Assembly: GCA_003667245.1 (NCBI GenBank)
Contig: RCNN01000575.1
Location: 1-46,459 of the forward strand
Source of the DNA: Heterostelium multicystogenum
Taxonomy: Eukaryota; Evosea; Eumycetozoa; Acytosteliales; Acytosteliaceae
DNA length: 46,459 nucleotides
Direction of reading: 5' to 3'
Shown: in pieces, positions 1-7,765 of the stretch
Layout of the letters: each line of letters begins with the position of its first letter
Position numbering within the stretch: position 1 is the first letter of the stretch
Notes under the pieces: model-generated
Seen by the model: only the letters and a program-made list of their open reading frames with translations
Databases searched by the model: none
What the model was told of the DNA's origin: nothing
Made by a program: the position numbers and the translations under genes

Positions 1-1170
1 GATCAGTTGCTCGATGTCTTGCGCCGTATTGAGGTAGCTCACGGAGATTCGCGCCACGCTGTCCAGCTCGCGGGCCTGCATGTCCAGTGGAGTGTAGGGC
101 ACGCCATTGGCACCGATGTTGATCCGCTTGAGGCCCAGGCGGCGCTTGAGCTCGAAGGCGTCCCAGCCGGCCAGGTTGAACGCGATCAGGCCGGACTGGT
201 TTGCGCTGGTTCCCAGGTCATGCAAGGTAATCCCGTCGATTCGGCGCAATTGTTCACGGATTGTGTCGCTTAACAGCCGGACCGTCTCGCGGACCCGCTC
301 GACCCCCAATCGATTGACCTCCAGCAACGCATTGCCCAGGCCTGCCAGCAAGGCGAACGACACTTCGCTGGTTTCAAAGCGCCGGGCGTCGTTGCGCAAG
401 TCAAATCCCGCAGGGCTCCAGGGCGCCGAAAACACATCGCGTTGGGCCGGGTTCAAGCGCTCGAGAAAATCCGGCCGCACATAGAGCAGGGCGGTCCCGC
501 GTGGGCCGCGCAGATGCTTGCGCCCGGCGCCCTTGAGCACATCGCAGTGCAGCGCTTGCACATCCACCGGCACCTGGCCGATGGCTTGCCCGGCGTCGAT
601 GAAATAGGCAATGCCATGACGCCTGGCCAACGCGCCGATGGCCTCGGCCGGGTTGATCAAGCCGCTGTTGGCGGGGAGCCAGGTCAGGTCGATCAACCGC
701 ACCCGGGCGTCGAGCATGGCTTCCAGGCCGGCGATGGATACCGCGCCGGTTTCATCGCAGGGGATCACTTCTACTTGTGCACCCGATTGCACGGCCGTCT
801 GCATGCTCGCCAGGTTGCCGCCCCATTCGTGGCGGCCCACCAGAATGCGGTCGCCTGGCTGCCACGGGCCCAACGCCTGGAACGCCATGCTCCAGGCGGT
901 CGAGCCACTGCTGGCGAAGGCAATCGATGACACGGGCGCATTGAGCAGTTGCGCGGCGGCGCGACGGGCTTTTTCTGTCAGCAGTGCGCCGTGTTCGCCG
1001 GCCTCCATCGGGCCGTCGCGGGCTTCGCGCTGCAACTGGTCAATGATTGCATCGAGCGTCCCTTGGCTGGGCAGGGAGGCCCCGGCGTGGTTGAAGTGGA
1101 CGATGCCGGACTGGCAGCCCGGCGTTTCGTCCCGCAGCTCCCGGACCTCGGTCAGGGATAGCGCAGTCAC
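1..1170 (-). CDS. Class V PLP aminotransferase (cysteine desulfurase/epimerase-like), 3' end cut by window
   Basis: 390 codons are open from a GTG at 1170 down to base 1, so the C-terminus lies outside the window. The protein begins VTALSLTEVRELRDE and soon shows the class V opening FNHAGASLPS. A PLP-site region DAGQAIGQVPVDV (near residues 190-205) is followed by GRKHLRGPRGTALLY, whose lysine is the expected Schiff-base residue. The last visible residues match the usual ARISVSYLNTAQDIEQL end of the domain, so little is missing. The fold is shared by cysteine desulfurases, selenocysteine lyases and isopenicillin N epimerase-like enzymes; the substrate cannot be told. The GTG overlaps the stop of the RidA-like gene as GTGA, indicating translational coupling. 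No frame break was found within it. Confidence 0.85.
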   Translation of the reverse strand, partial: MTALSLTEVRELRDETPGCQSGIVHFNHAGASLPSQGTLDAIIDQLQREARDGPMEAGEHGALLTEKARRAAAQLLNAPVSSIAFASSGSTAWSMAFQALGPWQPGDRILVGRHEWGGNLASMQTAVQSGAQVEVIPCDETGAVSIAGLEAMLDARVRLIDLTWLPANSGLINPAEAIGALARRHGIAYFIDAGQAIGQVPVDVQALHCDVLKGAGRKHLRGPRGTALLYVRPDFLERLNPAQRDVFSAPWSPAGFDLRNDARRFETSEVSFALLAGLGNALLEVNRLGVERVRETVRLLSDTIREQLRRIDGITLHDLGTSANQSGLIAFNLAGWDAFELKRRLGLKRINIGANGVPYTPLDMQARELDSVARISVSYLNTAQDIEQLI

Positions 1171-1638
1171 GGCTGCAACTCGAAAATCGCGTCGATCTCC
1201 CACGGCTACGCCGCCCGGCAAGCTGGCGACGCCCACAGCCGTACGGGGCATGCCGCCTTTGTCGCCGAGGGCGTTGACCAGCAAGTTCGAAGCGCCATTG
1301 GCGACTGCACCCTGGCGCTGGAAATCACCGCTGCTGGCGATAAATACGCCCAACCGAATGATGCGCACCAGCCGCGACAGGTCATCGCCAAGGGCATCGC
1401 TTAATTGTGCCAGCAGGCCCAACGCCGCGAGTTCGGCGGCCTTGGCGCCTTCGTCTTCGCTGATGGATTCGCCGAGTCTTCCGATGTAAGTCGGTTTGCC
1501 GTCCAGCAGCGGGATTTGGCCGGAGATGAACAGCTGGTTCTGGCTGATCACGTAATTGACGTAGTTGGCAATCGGCTGGCTGGGTGTCGGCAGGCTCAGG
1601 CCGAGGGCTTGTACGCGTTGTGAGATGGAGTGGCTCAT
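1167..1638 (-). CDS. RidA/YjgF family protein (enamine/imine deaminase-like)
   Basis: Starts MSHSISQRVQALGLSLP and has the family pattern LFISGQIPLLDGK, then PRTAVGVASLPGG with the arginine that binds substrate in RidA proteins, then VEIDAIFELQP as the last strand. About 156 aa, as expected for the RidA-like subfamily of this length. One extra G near 1200 (GGG for GG) breaks the frame just before the last strand; read literally the frame runs on into the downstream aminotransferase and mimics a fusion. RidA proteins hydrolyse reactive enamines released by PLP enzymes, so the coupling with a PLP aminotransferase makes functional sense (inference). The LysR gene lies 88 bp upstream on the same strand. 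Confidence 0.85.
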
Positions 1639-1726
1639 GGTGAATCCTCTTGGAAAGAGTCTTCAGCATGGGCGGGGCGATTTTCGCCGACAAACGGATA
1701 GATTTAACTCGACGTATCGAAATAAC

Positions 1727-2600
1727 TCATGCGTCGGCACAGATTTCCCGCAGCCATTCACTGAAACAAGCGGCCGCCGTGCTGGTTTCGCCATGCGGGG
1801 CAATCAGCCAGTAACCGATCTCGCTTTGATAGGGCGGCCAGTCGAAGGCCTCCACCAATGTGCCTTCCTTGAGCCTGCGTTCGATCAGGCGGTGGCGGCC
1901 CATGGCGATGCCCTGGCCGGCGACGGCGGCTTCGACCACGATGTTGTAGTCGTGCAGCAGCGCCTTGGGGTAGTGCTCCACATCCACCTGATAATGCCGG
2001 GACCAGTCGGTCCACTCGAAAGGGCGGTGCGAGGTGGCCATCAGCAGCGGGCCATTGGCCAGTTGGCTGGCCTTGAACGCCGGGCTGCAGACGGGTGACA
2101 GTGTTTCGCTCATCAGGCGCGTGGCCTGCACGTCGGTCCAGTCGCCCTTGCCGTAACGAATCGCCAAGTCGACCTCGGCGGCGGCGACATCTGCCAGCTG
2201 AATCGCCGCACCAACTCCACCTGGATGTGTGGGTAGCGGCTGAGAAACCCCGCCAGGCGCGGTGCCAGCCACAAAAGTGGCGAACGAGGCGAGCAGGCCG
2301 ACGCGCAGTACGCTGGTGGCGGGCGGTGTTTGCTGCTGGCGGGTGGCGGCGGCGATGGTGTCGAGGGCGGGGCGGATTCTGGTCGTAGTAGTGTTGGCCG
2401 TCTTCGGTCAGATCGATGGCGCGGGTGCGTCGGATAAACAGCGGTTTGCCCAGGTGCTGTTCGAGTTTCTGCACTTGATGGCTGAGGGCGCTTTGGGTCA
2501 CTGACAGCTCGGCGGCGGCCTTGATAAAACTCAAATGCCGGGCCACGGCCTCAAAGGCGCGCAGGGCCAGGAGTGGGGGAAGGTCCTTGTGCAGTGCCAC
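1727..2600 (-). CDS. LysR family transcriptional regulator (GcvA-like), frame broken
   Basis: The N-terminus reads VALHKDLPPLLALRAFEAVARHLSF and continues with the LysR winged HTH (AAAELSVTQSALSHQVQKLEQHLGKPLF). The substrate domain appears in a second frame (EVDLAIRYGKGDW, GIAMGRHRLIERRL) and ends ACFSEWLREICADA. I prefer GTG 2600 because GcvA-like regulators start only a few residues before LPPLLALRAFE; an ATG at 2663 would add an unlikely tail. Frame breaks lie near 2383 (extra C), 2274 (extra T in TTTT) and about 2207. The gene precedes the RidA-aminotransferase pair on the same strand and may regulate it. Expected product about 290 aa. Confidence 0.85.
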
Positions 2601-2733
2601 GTCGAACGCTCTGTGTGAGGGTTGGGATGGGGGGATTTTGCGGGCAAATGCGCGGGATGACATCGATTTTGTTTACGCGGGATTGGCGCAGGACGCATTA
2701 TTGGGGCATCCAAGCCATTACGTAAGCCAAGCC

Positions 2734-2901
2734 ATGAGTGACGATGACAAGCTGATTGACCTGAATGCCGAACGGGCCAAACGTGTTCATGATCTGAATG
2801 ACAAGCGACTGAATGAAGTGCGCCAGGCGTTTGAACAGGCGATGCCGTTGGGGAAGCCCAAGAAAAAAGCCGAAAAGCAAACCGAAAAAGCGTTGATATA
2901 G
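2734..2901 (+). CDS. Small conserved Pseudomonas protein, function unknown
   Basis: An intact 55-aa frame starting MSDDDKLIDLNAERAKRVHDLNDKR and ending with a lysine-rich tail (GKPKKKAEKQTEKALI). It is strongly charged, probably helical, without signal peptide or membrane segment. It diverges from the LysR gene and is followed directly by a hairpin. I do not recognise a named family; no function is assigned. Confidence 0.6.
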   Translation: MSDDDKLIDLNAERAKRVHDLNDKRLNEVRQAFEQAMPLGKPKKKAEKQTEKALI

Positions 2902-2928
2902 CCTGCATCGTTTGATGCAGGTCAGTTA
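2902..2928 (+). terminator. Hairpin after the 55-aa gene
   Basis: A perfect 8-bp stem CCTGCATC / GATGCAGG with a GTTT loop begins at the first base after the stop codon. The following tract is only moderately T-rich (TCAGTTATTT), so termination may be partial. Confidence 0.6.
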
Positions 2929-2959
2929 TTTCCTTCTTTACGCTCCGTCGCGGGCGACA

Positions 2960-3001
2960 TTGATCCTCGTCAATTTCTTCTTTCGTCTTCTTGGTTAACT
3001 T
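2960..3001 (+). promoter_or_regulatory. FNR/ANR-type box and -10 in front of the ccoM-like gene
   Basis: TTGATCCTCGTCAA at 2960-2973 fits the FNR/ANR consensus TTGATNNNNATCAA at all but one base. Its centre is about 41.5 bases before a start site near 3008, and a plausible -10 (TAACTT, 2996-3001) fits that spacing. This is the class II layout of an oxygen-limitation promoter and agrees with a cbb3 oxidase peptide downstream. The assignment is inferred from sequence only. Confidence 0.6.
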
Positions 3002-3037
3002 AGCCCTATCGCAACAGGGCAAGTGCAGGAGGCGGTC

Positions 3038-3155
3038 ATGTTTTTCGATAATGTGGTGTTTGCCGGAGTGCTGACGGTTGGCCTCATGGTGATGTTCTTT
3101 GTAGGGTTTTGGAATTTTTATCTGGAAAGACGCTAATAAGCGTAAGAGGCCTTAG
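3038..3155 (+). CDS. ccoM: CcoM-like small subunit of cbb3 cytochrome oxidase, frame broken
   Basis: The frame starts MFFDNVVFAGVLTVGLMVMFFVGF after a strong ribosome site (GCAGGAGG). Read literally it stops after 32 codons at TAA 3135-3137. If the GGG near 3110 is read as GG, the frame continues GIFIWKDANKRKRP to the TAG at 3153-3155, giving a 38-aa single-span membrane peptide with a basic C-terminus. This matches my recollection of CcoM, the small stabilising subunit of Pseudomonas cbb3 oxidase. The FNR/ANR-type box upstream supports this. The gene is orphan: no ccoNOQP is nearby. Family call from memory of the peptide pattern, not from a search. Confidence 0.75.
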
Positions 3156-3190
3156 GTCTTTTCGGATACATGAGCACGCAAGGCATTTTG

Positions 3191-3216
3191 GGCGACTTTC
3201 GGTCGCCTTTTTTTTT
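3191..3216 (+). terminator. Rho-independent terminator after ccoM
   Basis: GGCGAC and GTCGCC form a tight stem around a TTTCG loop (3191-3207), followed by a run of nine T. It ends the short ccoM transcript and separates it from the large repeat. Confidence 0.85.
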
Positions 3217-3252
3217 GTTTTGGATTTTTTTGATTTGGATTTTTTGATTTGT

Positions 3253-4044
3253 GTACATATCCGTTGCTGCGGTAACGGCTACTTATGGTTTCGCTCTTAC
3301 AGCGAGTCACTTTTTTACAAACGCCTAAAAAAGTAACCAAAAAACGCTTTGCCCCACCACTCGGTGCCTCGCTTAGGCTCGGCATGCCCGCACTCCGGCA
3401 CGGCTCCGCGGGCCGCCGCGACGGGCCATCCATGGCCCGGCGCGGCTAAATCGGCATCCTTGCCGATTTACCCGCTCCACCGTGCCTACTTGCGGCCATC
3501 GTGGTTAACGGGGCCCGCAGATCAAAATCAAAAGCCAGATCAAAAGCACGCAGCCTCGCTGGCGCTCGACAGCTGCTACGGGCGGGGTGGCTCTGCTTTT
3601 CTGTAGGAGCTGGCTTGCCGGCGATGCAGACACCTCGGTGCATCAGGTACACCCAGTTGATGCCATCGCAGGCAAGCCAGCTCCTACAGTGGACCGTGCC
3701 CGCTTTAGTTTTTGATTTGGCTTTTAAACACTCAAGCCGGCCGGGAGGCCGCTGTGCTCTTGCTTTTGATCTTGATTTTGATCTCAGGCGCCCCGTTAAA
3801 CCACGCTGGCCGAACGCAGGCTTTGGAGCGTGGGTAACCTGGCAGGACGCCAGGTTAGCCGTCCTGGGCCAAGGATGGCCCATGACGGCGGCCCACGGTC
3901 CAAAGCCGGAGTGAGGGCACTCCGAGCCTAGGCGAGGAGCCGAGTGGTGGGGCAAGAGCGTTTTGCTTACTTTTGCGCTGTTCAAAAGTGAGCCGCTGTA
4001 AGAGCGGAACCATAAGTGGCCGTTACCTAAATAACGGATATACA
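3253..4044. repeat. Large nested inverted repeat, copy A (partner at 32288-33111)
   Basis: Two homologous arms face each other around a central REPIN. Both ends carry the same motif (TACATATCCGTT on the left; AACGGATATAC on the right). Each arm holds the same set of hairpins: CCGTT..AACGG (3261-3278; 4020-4037), ACTTTT..AAAAGT (3309-3334; 3969-3989), a GGGCCA..TGGCCC stem inside a GCCG..CGGC stem (3415-3446; 3858-3889), and an A/T-bounded GC stem (3448-3469; 3836-3856). Copy B has the same parts with compensating base changes. No convincing coding frame was found; open frames here are by-products of the palindromes. Confidence 0.9.
3601..3689. repeat. REPIN (REP doublet) at the centre of copy A
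   Basis: CTGTAGGAGCTGGCTTGCC on the left is matched by GGCAAGCCAGCTCCTACAG on the right, around a spacer of about 50 bases. This is the inverted REP pair typical of fluorescent pseudomonads. The copy B version has GTGGGAGC/GCTCCCAC instead of GTAGGAGC/GCTCCTAC, so pairing is kept. Confidence 0.85.
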
Positions 4045-4059
4045 CCCAAACCCCAGCCA

Positions 4060-4095
4060 TAAAAAAAGGCACGACCCTCACAGGTCGCACCCTCT
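4060..4095 (-). terminator. Terminator of the pit gene
   Basis: On the minus strand, CGACC TGTGAG GGTCG with partly paired flanks is followed by a run of seven T and lies about 20 bases after the pit stop codon. Confidence 0.8.
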
Positions 4096-4113
4096 TCACA
4101 AGCCCAAGAGCTG

Positions 4114-5593
4114 TCAGCTACCCAAAGCCTTGGAAGCCAACCAGAACAACCCGGCCGAAGGCCCACAGTCGCCGGCAGCGTCAACACCCAAGCCATCAGA
4201 ATGGTCTTGACGGTGCCACCTTGCAGCCCGCTCTTGTTAGCCACCATGGTCCCCGCCACACCCGAAGACAACACATGGGTCGTGGAAACCGGCAAGCTGA
4301 AGATATTGGCCAGGCCAATCATGCTGGCCCGTGGTGATCTGCGCCGACATACCCTGGGCATACGTCATGCCCTGCTTGCCGATCTTCTCACCAATGGTCA
4401 GCACCACACGCTTCCAGCCCACCATGGTGCCCAGGCCCAAGGCCAGTGCCACCGCCAGGATCACCCAGAACGGCGCGTACTCGGTGGTCGCCGTCAGGTC
4501 CTTGCGCAACTTGTCCAGGTCCGACTTCTCACGCGCATCCAGGCCTGGCAACTTGCCCACCTTCTTCGCGGTGTCATCCAGGCACAACAGATAACGACGC
4601 ACTTCAATCCGGTGCTCGGCGGTCAACGAATGGTAGTCAGAGACACCTTTCAAGGTCCCCAGCAGGGCGTTGATCGTCGGTTCAGTCTGCTGCGGATTGC
4701 ACTGGAACTTGCCCGGCAAATCGTCTTTCACGCTTTTGCCCAGGGCCAGGAACTCACCGAGGGTTTCTTGATTGCGCTGGTAGAACTGATTCAAGTGCAG
4801 CGTGGCGTCGCGGGTGCGCTCGATCTGGTAAGTGGTGCTGCCCAGGTCCAGTACGAACTGCGCCGGCACGATACCGATCAGTACGCAGCATGATCAGGCC
4901 AATACCTTTCTGCCCGTCGTTGGAACCGTGCACGAAGCTCACGGCCATCGCCGAAATCACCAGGACCAGGCGGTTCCAGAACGGCGGGTGCTTCTTGTCG
5001 TCGAGCTTGCGGCGCTGGTCCGGTGTCTTGTGCATCTTCGACAGCGGGCGCCACCATTTCAGGCCCAGCAGCACCAGGGCGGCAACCACGAAACCAGCAT
5101 CGGCGAGAACACCAGCGAAGCGCCGATATCGATCGCTTTCTGCCAGTTGACGCCGTCAGCCAGGGGAATGTCGTTGATCAGGGCGTTGGCCAGGCCGACA
5201 CCGAGGATCGAACCGATCAGGGTGTGGGAACTGGACGCCGGGATCCCGAAATACCAGGTGCCGAGGTTCCAGGTGATCGCCGCTGCCAATAATGAGAAAG
5301 ACCATGGCCAGACCGTGGCCGGTGTTCACATTGATCAGCAACTCCACCGGCAGCAAGTGCACGATGGCATACGCAACACACCGACCCCACCGAGCAACAC
5401 GCCGAGGAAGTTGAACACCCCGAGAGAAGAACACGGCCAGATGCGGAGGCATGGCTTTGGTATAGATGACTGTGGCAACCGCGTTAGCGGTGTCATGAAA
5501 GCCATTGATGAACTCGAAGGCGAGGACAAAGGCCAGGGCGAGCAACAGGCTCACTAGAACCCAAGCATCCAGTCCGCTGAATAAATCGATCAT
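4114..5593 (-). CDS. pit: Low-affinity inorganic phosphate transporter, PiT family, multiple frame breaks
   Basis: Starts [56 protein letters not shown] is the N-terminal PiT signature. The second signature is seen as [17 protein letters not shown], and the C-terminal half gives the repeat [21 protein letters not shown] soluble loop of about 150 residues separates the two membrane halves, as in bacterial Pit. It imports metal-phosphate with protons across the inner membrane. Expected length about 490 aa, but the frame breaks near 5427, 5377, 5290, 5085, 4885, 4330 and 4160; each side matches the family, so I read one gene. A sigma70-like promoter lies just upstream and a terminator follows. 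Confidence 0.9.
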
Positions 5594-5626
5594 GAAGGTT
5601 TTCTGACCCGGTCGTAAGGGGGCGCG

Positions 5627-5654
5627 ATTATGCCAGAAAAACATCGGTAATCAA
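5627..5654 (-). promoter_or_regulatory. Sigma70-type promoter of pit
   Basis: On the minus strand TTGATT (5654-5649) and CATAAT (5632-5627) are 16 bases apart, 34 bases before the pit start. No convincing Pho box was seen. The A- and G-run at about 5690-5707 is a likely sequencing weak spot. Confidence 0.6.
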
Positions 5655-5903
5655 TGCACTAGCTGCTCATCGGTAACATTCTTCAACGAAAAAAAAATGG
5701 GGGGGGCGTGCATCCCGGTGTTTTCGGGGCTTTGGCAAGTGATTGATTTATATGGAGGATCCATCAAATTCGCGGGATAAAGCGCCGGAAGGGAATAACT
5801 GAAACAATCGTATGAAATTTCGCTAAGGCCACATAACGGGCTTCCCTCCACCAGCGTGGTACTGGCAGAGAGATGGCACCTTTGGAAGCTCAACCCGAAA
5901 CGC

Positions 5904-6105
5904 TTATGGCTCTTCGGCTTTGAGGTCCTGTTCAATCTTTTGGATTTCCTGGGCAAAAGGCCTGGTCGAGCAGGCTGGCTCGTTTGCGCCATGGCTTGCG
6001 TTCAGGTTCTGGCTGGGCGGCGTAGGTGGTGACTTCCCCGCCGTAAACATCCTTGTAACGTTGTTCCTGGCGCTCAAGTTCCGCGCGCAGTTCGTCTTTC
6101 GTCAC
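5904..6105 (-). CDS. Small conserved hypothetical protein, frame broken once
   Basis: GTG start at 6105: [25 protein letters not shown], then [23 protein letters not shown]. An extra T near 5958 (TTTT for TTT) breaks the frame; past it the reading [16 protein letters not shown] reaches TAA at 5906-5904, for about 66 aa. The sequence is charged and predicted helical with no membrane segment. I recognise it only as a Pseudomonas-type hypothetical protein. A long leader lies upstream. The roughly 250 bases between its stop and the pit promoter hold no gene I can support. Confidence 0.65.
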
Positions 6106-6640
6106 ATTGTTACCTAATTGAGTTGAGTTTGATTCCGGCGAAACGCGATGCCGGGAAGTCGCCCCCGGTATACCGTCAATCTGAAGATCAGCGTGGAAAG
6201 GTATACAGGAAAAACCACTTCTTTATTGCACGCGGCTACGATACCGGAGAAGAGCAGTTGTCGTAGCAACAGTTTTCTTGTCACAGCCACAAGCAGTTGG
6301 CAGGCATTCGAAATGTGTGTCATGTACTTGCGGCGGAGCCTGCACGCAGCCGGTGCACGACTGGGTGAAATCTATCCTCGGGTCAGTCGAGGCTGGCTCC
6401 TGCACAGGATGCATTATAGCCACGCGCTTGAATAACACTATCGCCAACAAGTTAAAAATCGTCAACTTTGTGTGAGGGTTTTGTTACGCAGGTGTGTGGG
6501 GTATTTGCTGAACTATTGGCGCCATAAATCGTGCAATGTTCTACAGGCGTTAATCAACCTTAACTTCTCTCGTACATCAGTCGATTCTGAAAGGCACTCA
6601 AATGGATGTAGAGGGGTTCCGGCACCGGTCGGCGGTGACA
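6106..6640. other. Intergenic region with minus-strand promoter and possible leader or small RNA
   Basis: On the minus strand a perfect TATAAT (6418-6413), preceded by GGC, suggests a start near 6406, about 300 bases before the 66-aa gene. The presumed leader contains a 7-bp stem (GCTACGA/TCGTAGC, within about 6230-6270). It also holds an ATG frame at 6323 beginning MTHISNACQLLVAVTRKLLLRQLLFSGIVAACNK, without a clear ribosome site. Overlapping frames in other registers look accidental. Nothing else could be supported here. Confidence 0.35.
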
Positions 6641-6642
6641 AA

Positions 6643-6676
6643 TTGCGATAATCGAATGACCGTCCGATAATCGCCC
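6643..6676. promoter_or_regulatory. Two PcaR-type boxes upstream of pcaR
   Basis: The core CGATAATCG occurs at 6646-6654 and 6665-6673, 19 bases centre to centre, about two helical turns. The second copy reads GTCCGATAATCGCCC, close to the published Pseudomonas putida PcaR site as I recall it (GTTCGATAATCGCAC). They suggest pcaR autoregulation. Confidence 0.65.
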
Positions 6677-6771
6677 AATGTTGGTTGCCCTGCCTTGTGC
6701 AGCCATTGCACGGCGGCTTGTAATAGCGGTCACCCTCCCGCAGCGGTTAAAAATAAGAGAAAGGACCCAAA

Positions 6772-7616
6772 ATGAACGATCAATTGCGCAACTCCTTCGC
6801 ATCAAGTGGCGCCGCCGATCGTTGCGTCACCGCCAAGCGCATCCAGGCGTTTTACCGGTGATCCGGATTTCATGACCTCCCTGGCACGCGGCCTGGCCGT
6901 GGTGCAGGCATTCCAGGAGCGCAAGCGCCACCTGACCATCGCCCAGATCAGCCACCGCACGGAAATCCCCCGCGCTGCCGTACGCCGTTGCCTGCATACC
7001 CTGATCAAACTCGGCTACGCCACCACCGACGGGCGTACCTATTCGCTGTTGCCCAAGGTGCTGACCCTCGGCCACGCTTACCTGTCGTCCACGCCCCTGG
7101 CCGTTTCGGCGCAGCCTTACCTGGACCGCATGAGCGAGCAACTCCACGAGGCGTGCAACATGGCAAACCCTGGAAGGTGATGACATCCTCTATATTGCCC
7201 GCTCCGCCACCACCCAACGCCTGATTTCCGTCGACCTTTCCGTGGGCGGCCGTCTCCCGGCCTACTGCACCTCCATGGGCCGTATCCTGCTGGCGGCGCT
7301 GGATGACGCCTCGCTGCAGGACTACCTCGACCACGCCGACCTGCAAACCAAGACCAGCCGCACCCTCACCACCCCGCAAGCCTTGCTCGAATGCCTGCAG
7401 GAAGTGCGGCAGCAGGGCTGGTGCATTGTCGACCAGGAACTGGAGCAAGGGCTGCGTTCCATCGCCGTGCCGGTGTACGACGCTTCGGGCCAGGTCCTGG
7501 CGGCACTGAACGTCAGCACCCATGCCGGGCGGGTCAGCCGCAGCGAGCTGGAGCAGCGTTTCCTGCCGAGCATGCTCAGTGCCAGCCAGGAGCTGAGCGC
7601 GCAGCTGTTTGCGTAA
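6772..7616 (+). CDS. pcaR: PcaR, IclR-family regulator of the protocatechuate genes, frame broken
   Basis: ATG 6772 gives MNDQLRNSFAS; after local indels the next frame reads APPIVASP, then TGDPDFMTSLARGLAVVQAFQERKRHLTIAQISHRTEIPRAAVRRCLHTLIKLGYATTDG, the IclR helix-turn-helix. The effector domain follows as VGGRLPAYCTSMGRILLAAL and ends FLPSMLSASQELSAQLFA. Breaks lie at 6806, 6830-6856 and near 7166 (extra A in AAA). PcaR senses beta-ketoadipate and activates pca promoters. Its place at the head of the pca block and the nearby boxes support the name. The real length is about 280 aa. Confidence 0.9.
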
Positions 7617-7765
7617 GCTGTTCGGTGACCGCACAGATCCCGGCTGGATGAATTGACGGTGTTTCCCAAGGCTTATTAATGTGCGGCAGCGCTTCAAGGC
7701 GCCGCCCCAAATAATAATGACGACTCAAGGTCGTTCGCCCGCCCATCGGTGTGGAAATAAAAATA

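Noticed and set aside
1..1638. RidA-aminotransferase fusion protein
   Set aside because: One extra G near 1200 removes the RidA stop; without it the genes overlap as GTGA, a common coupling.
3446..4099. Open frames of 85-217 codons within the large repeats
   Set aside because: The same frames recur in both repeat copies because the DNA is palindromic; stems covary at the base level without protein constraint and no ribosome site is seen.
5690..5707. Long A and G runs near 5690-5707 as a phase-variable tract
   Set aside because: Intergenic, not placed at a promoter spacer or start codon, and run-length errors are common in this sequence.
6223..6465. 80-codon minus-strand frame with several cysteines
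   Set aside because: No ribosome site, it spans the likely promoter at 6413-6418, and no family is recognised.
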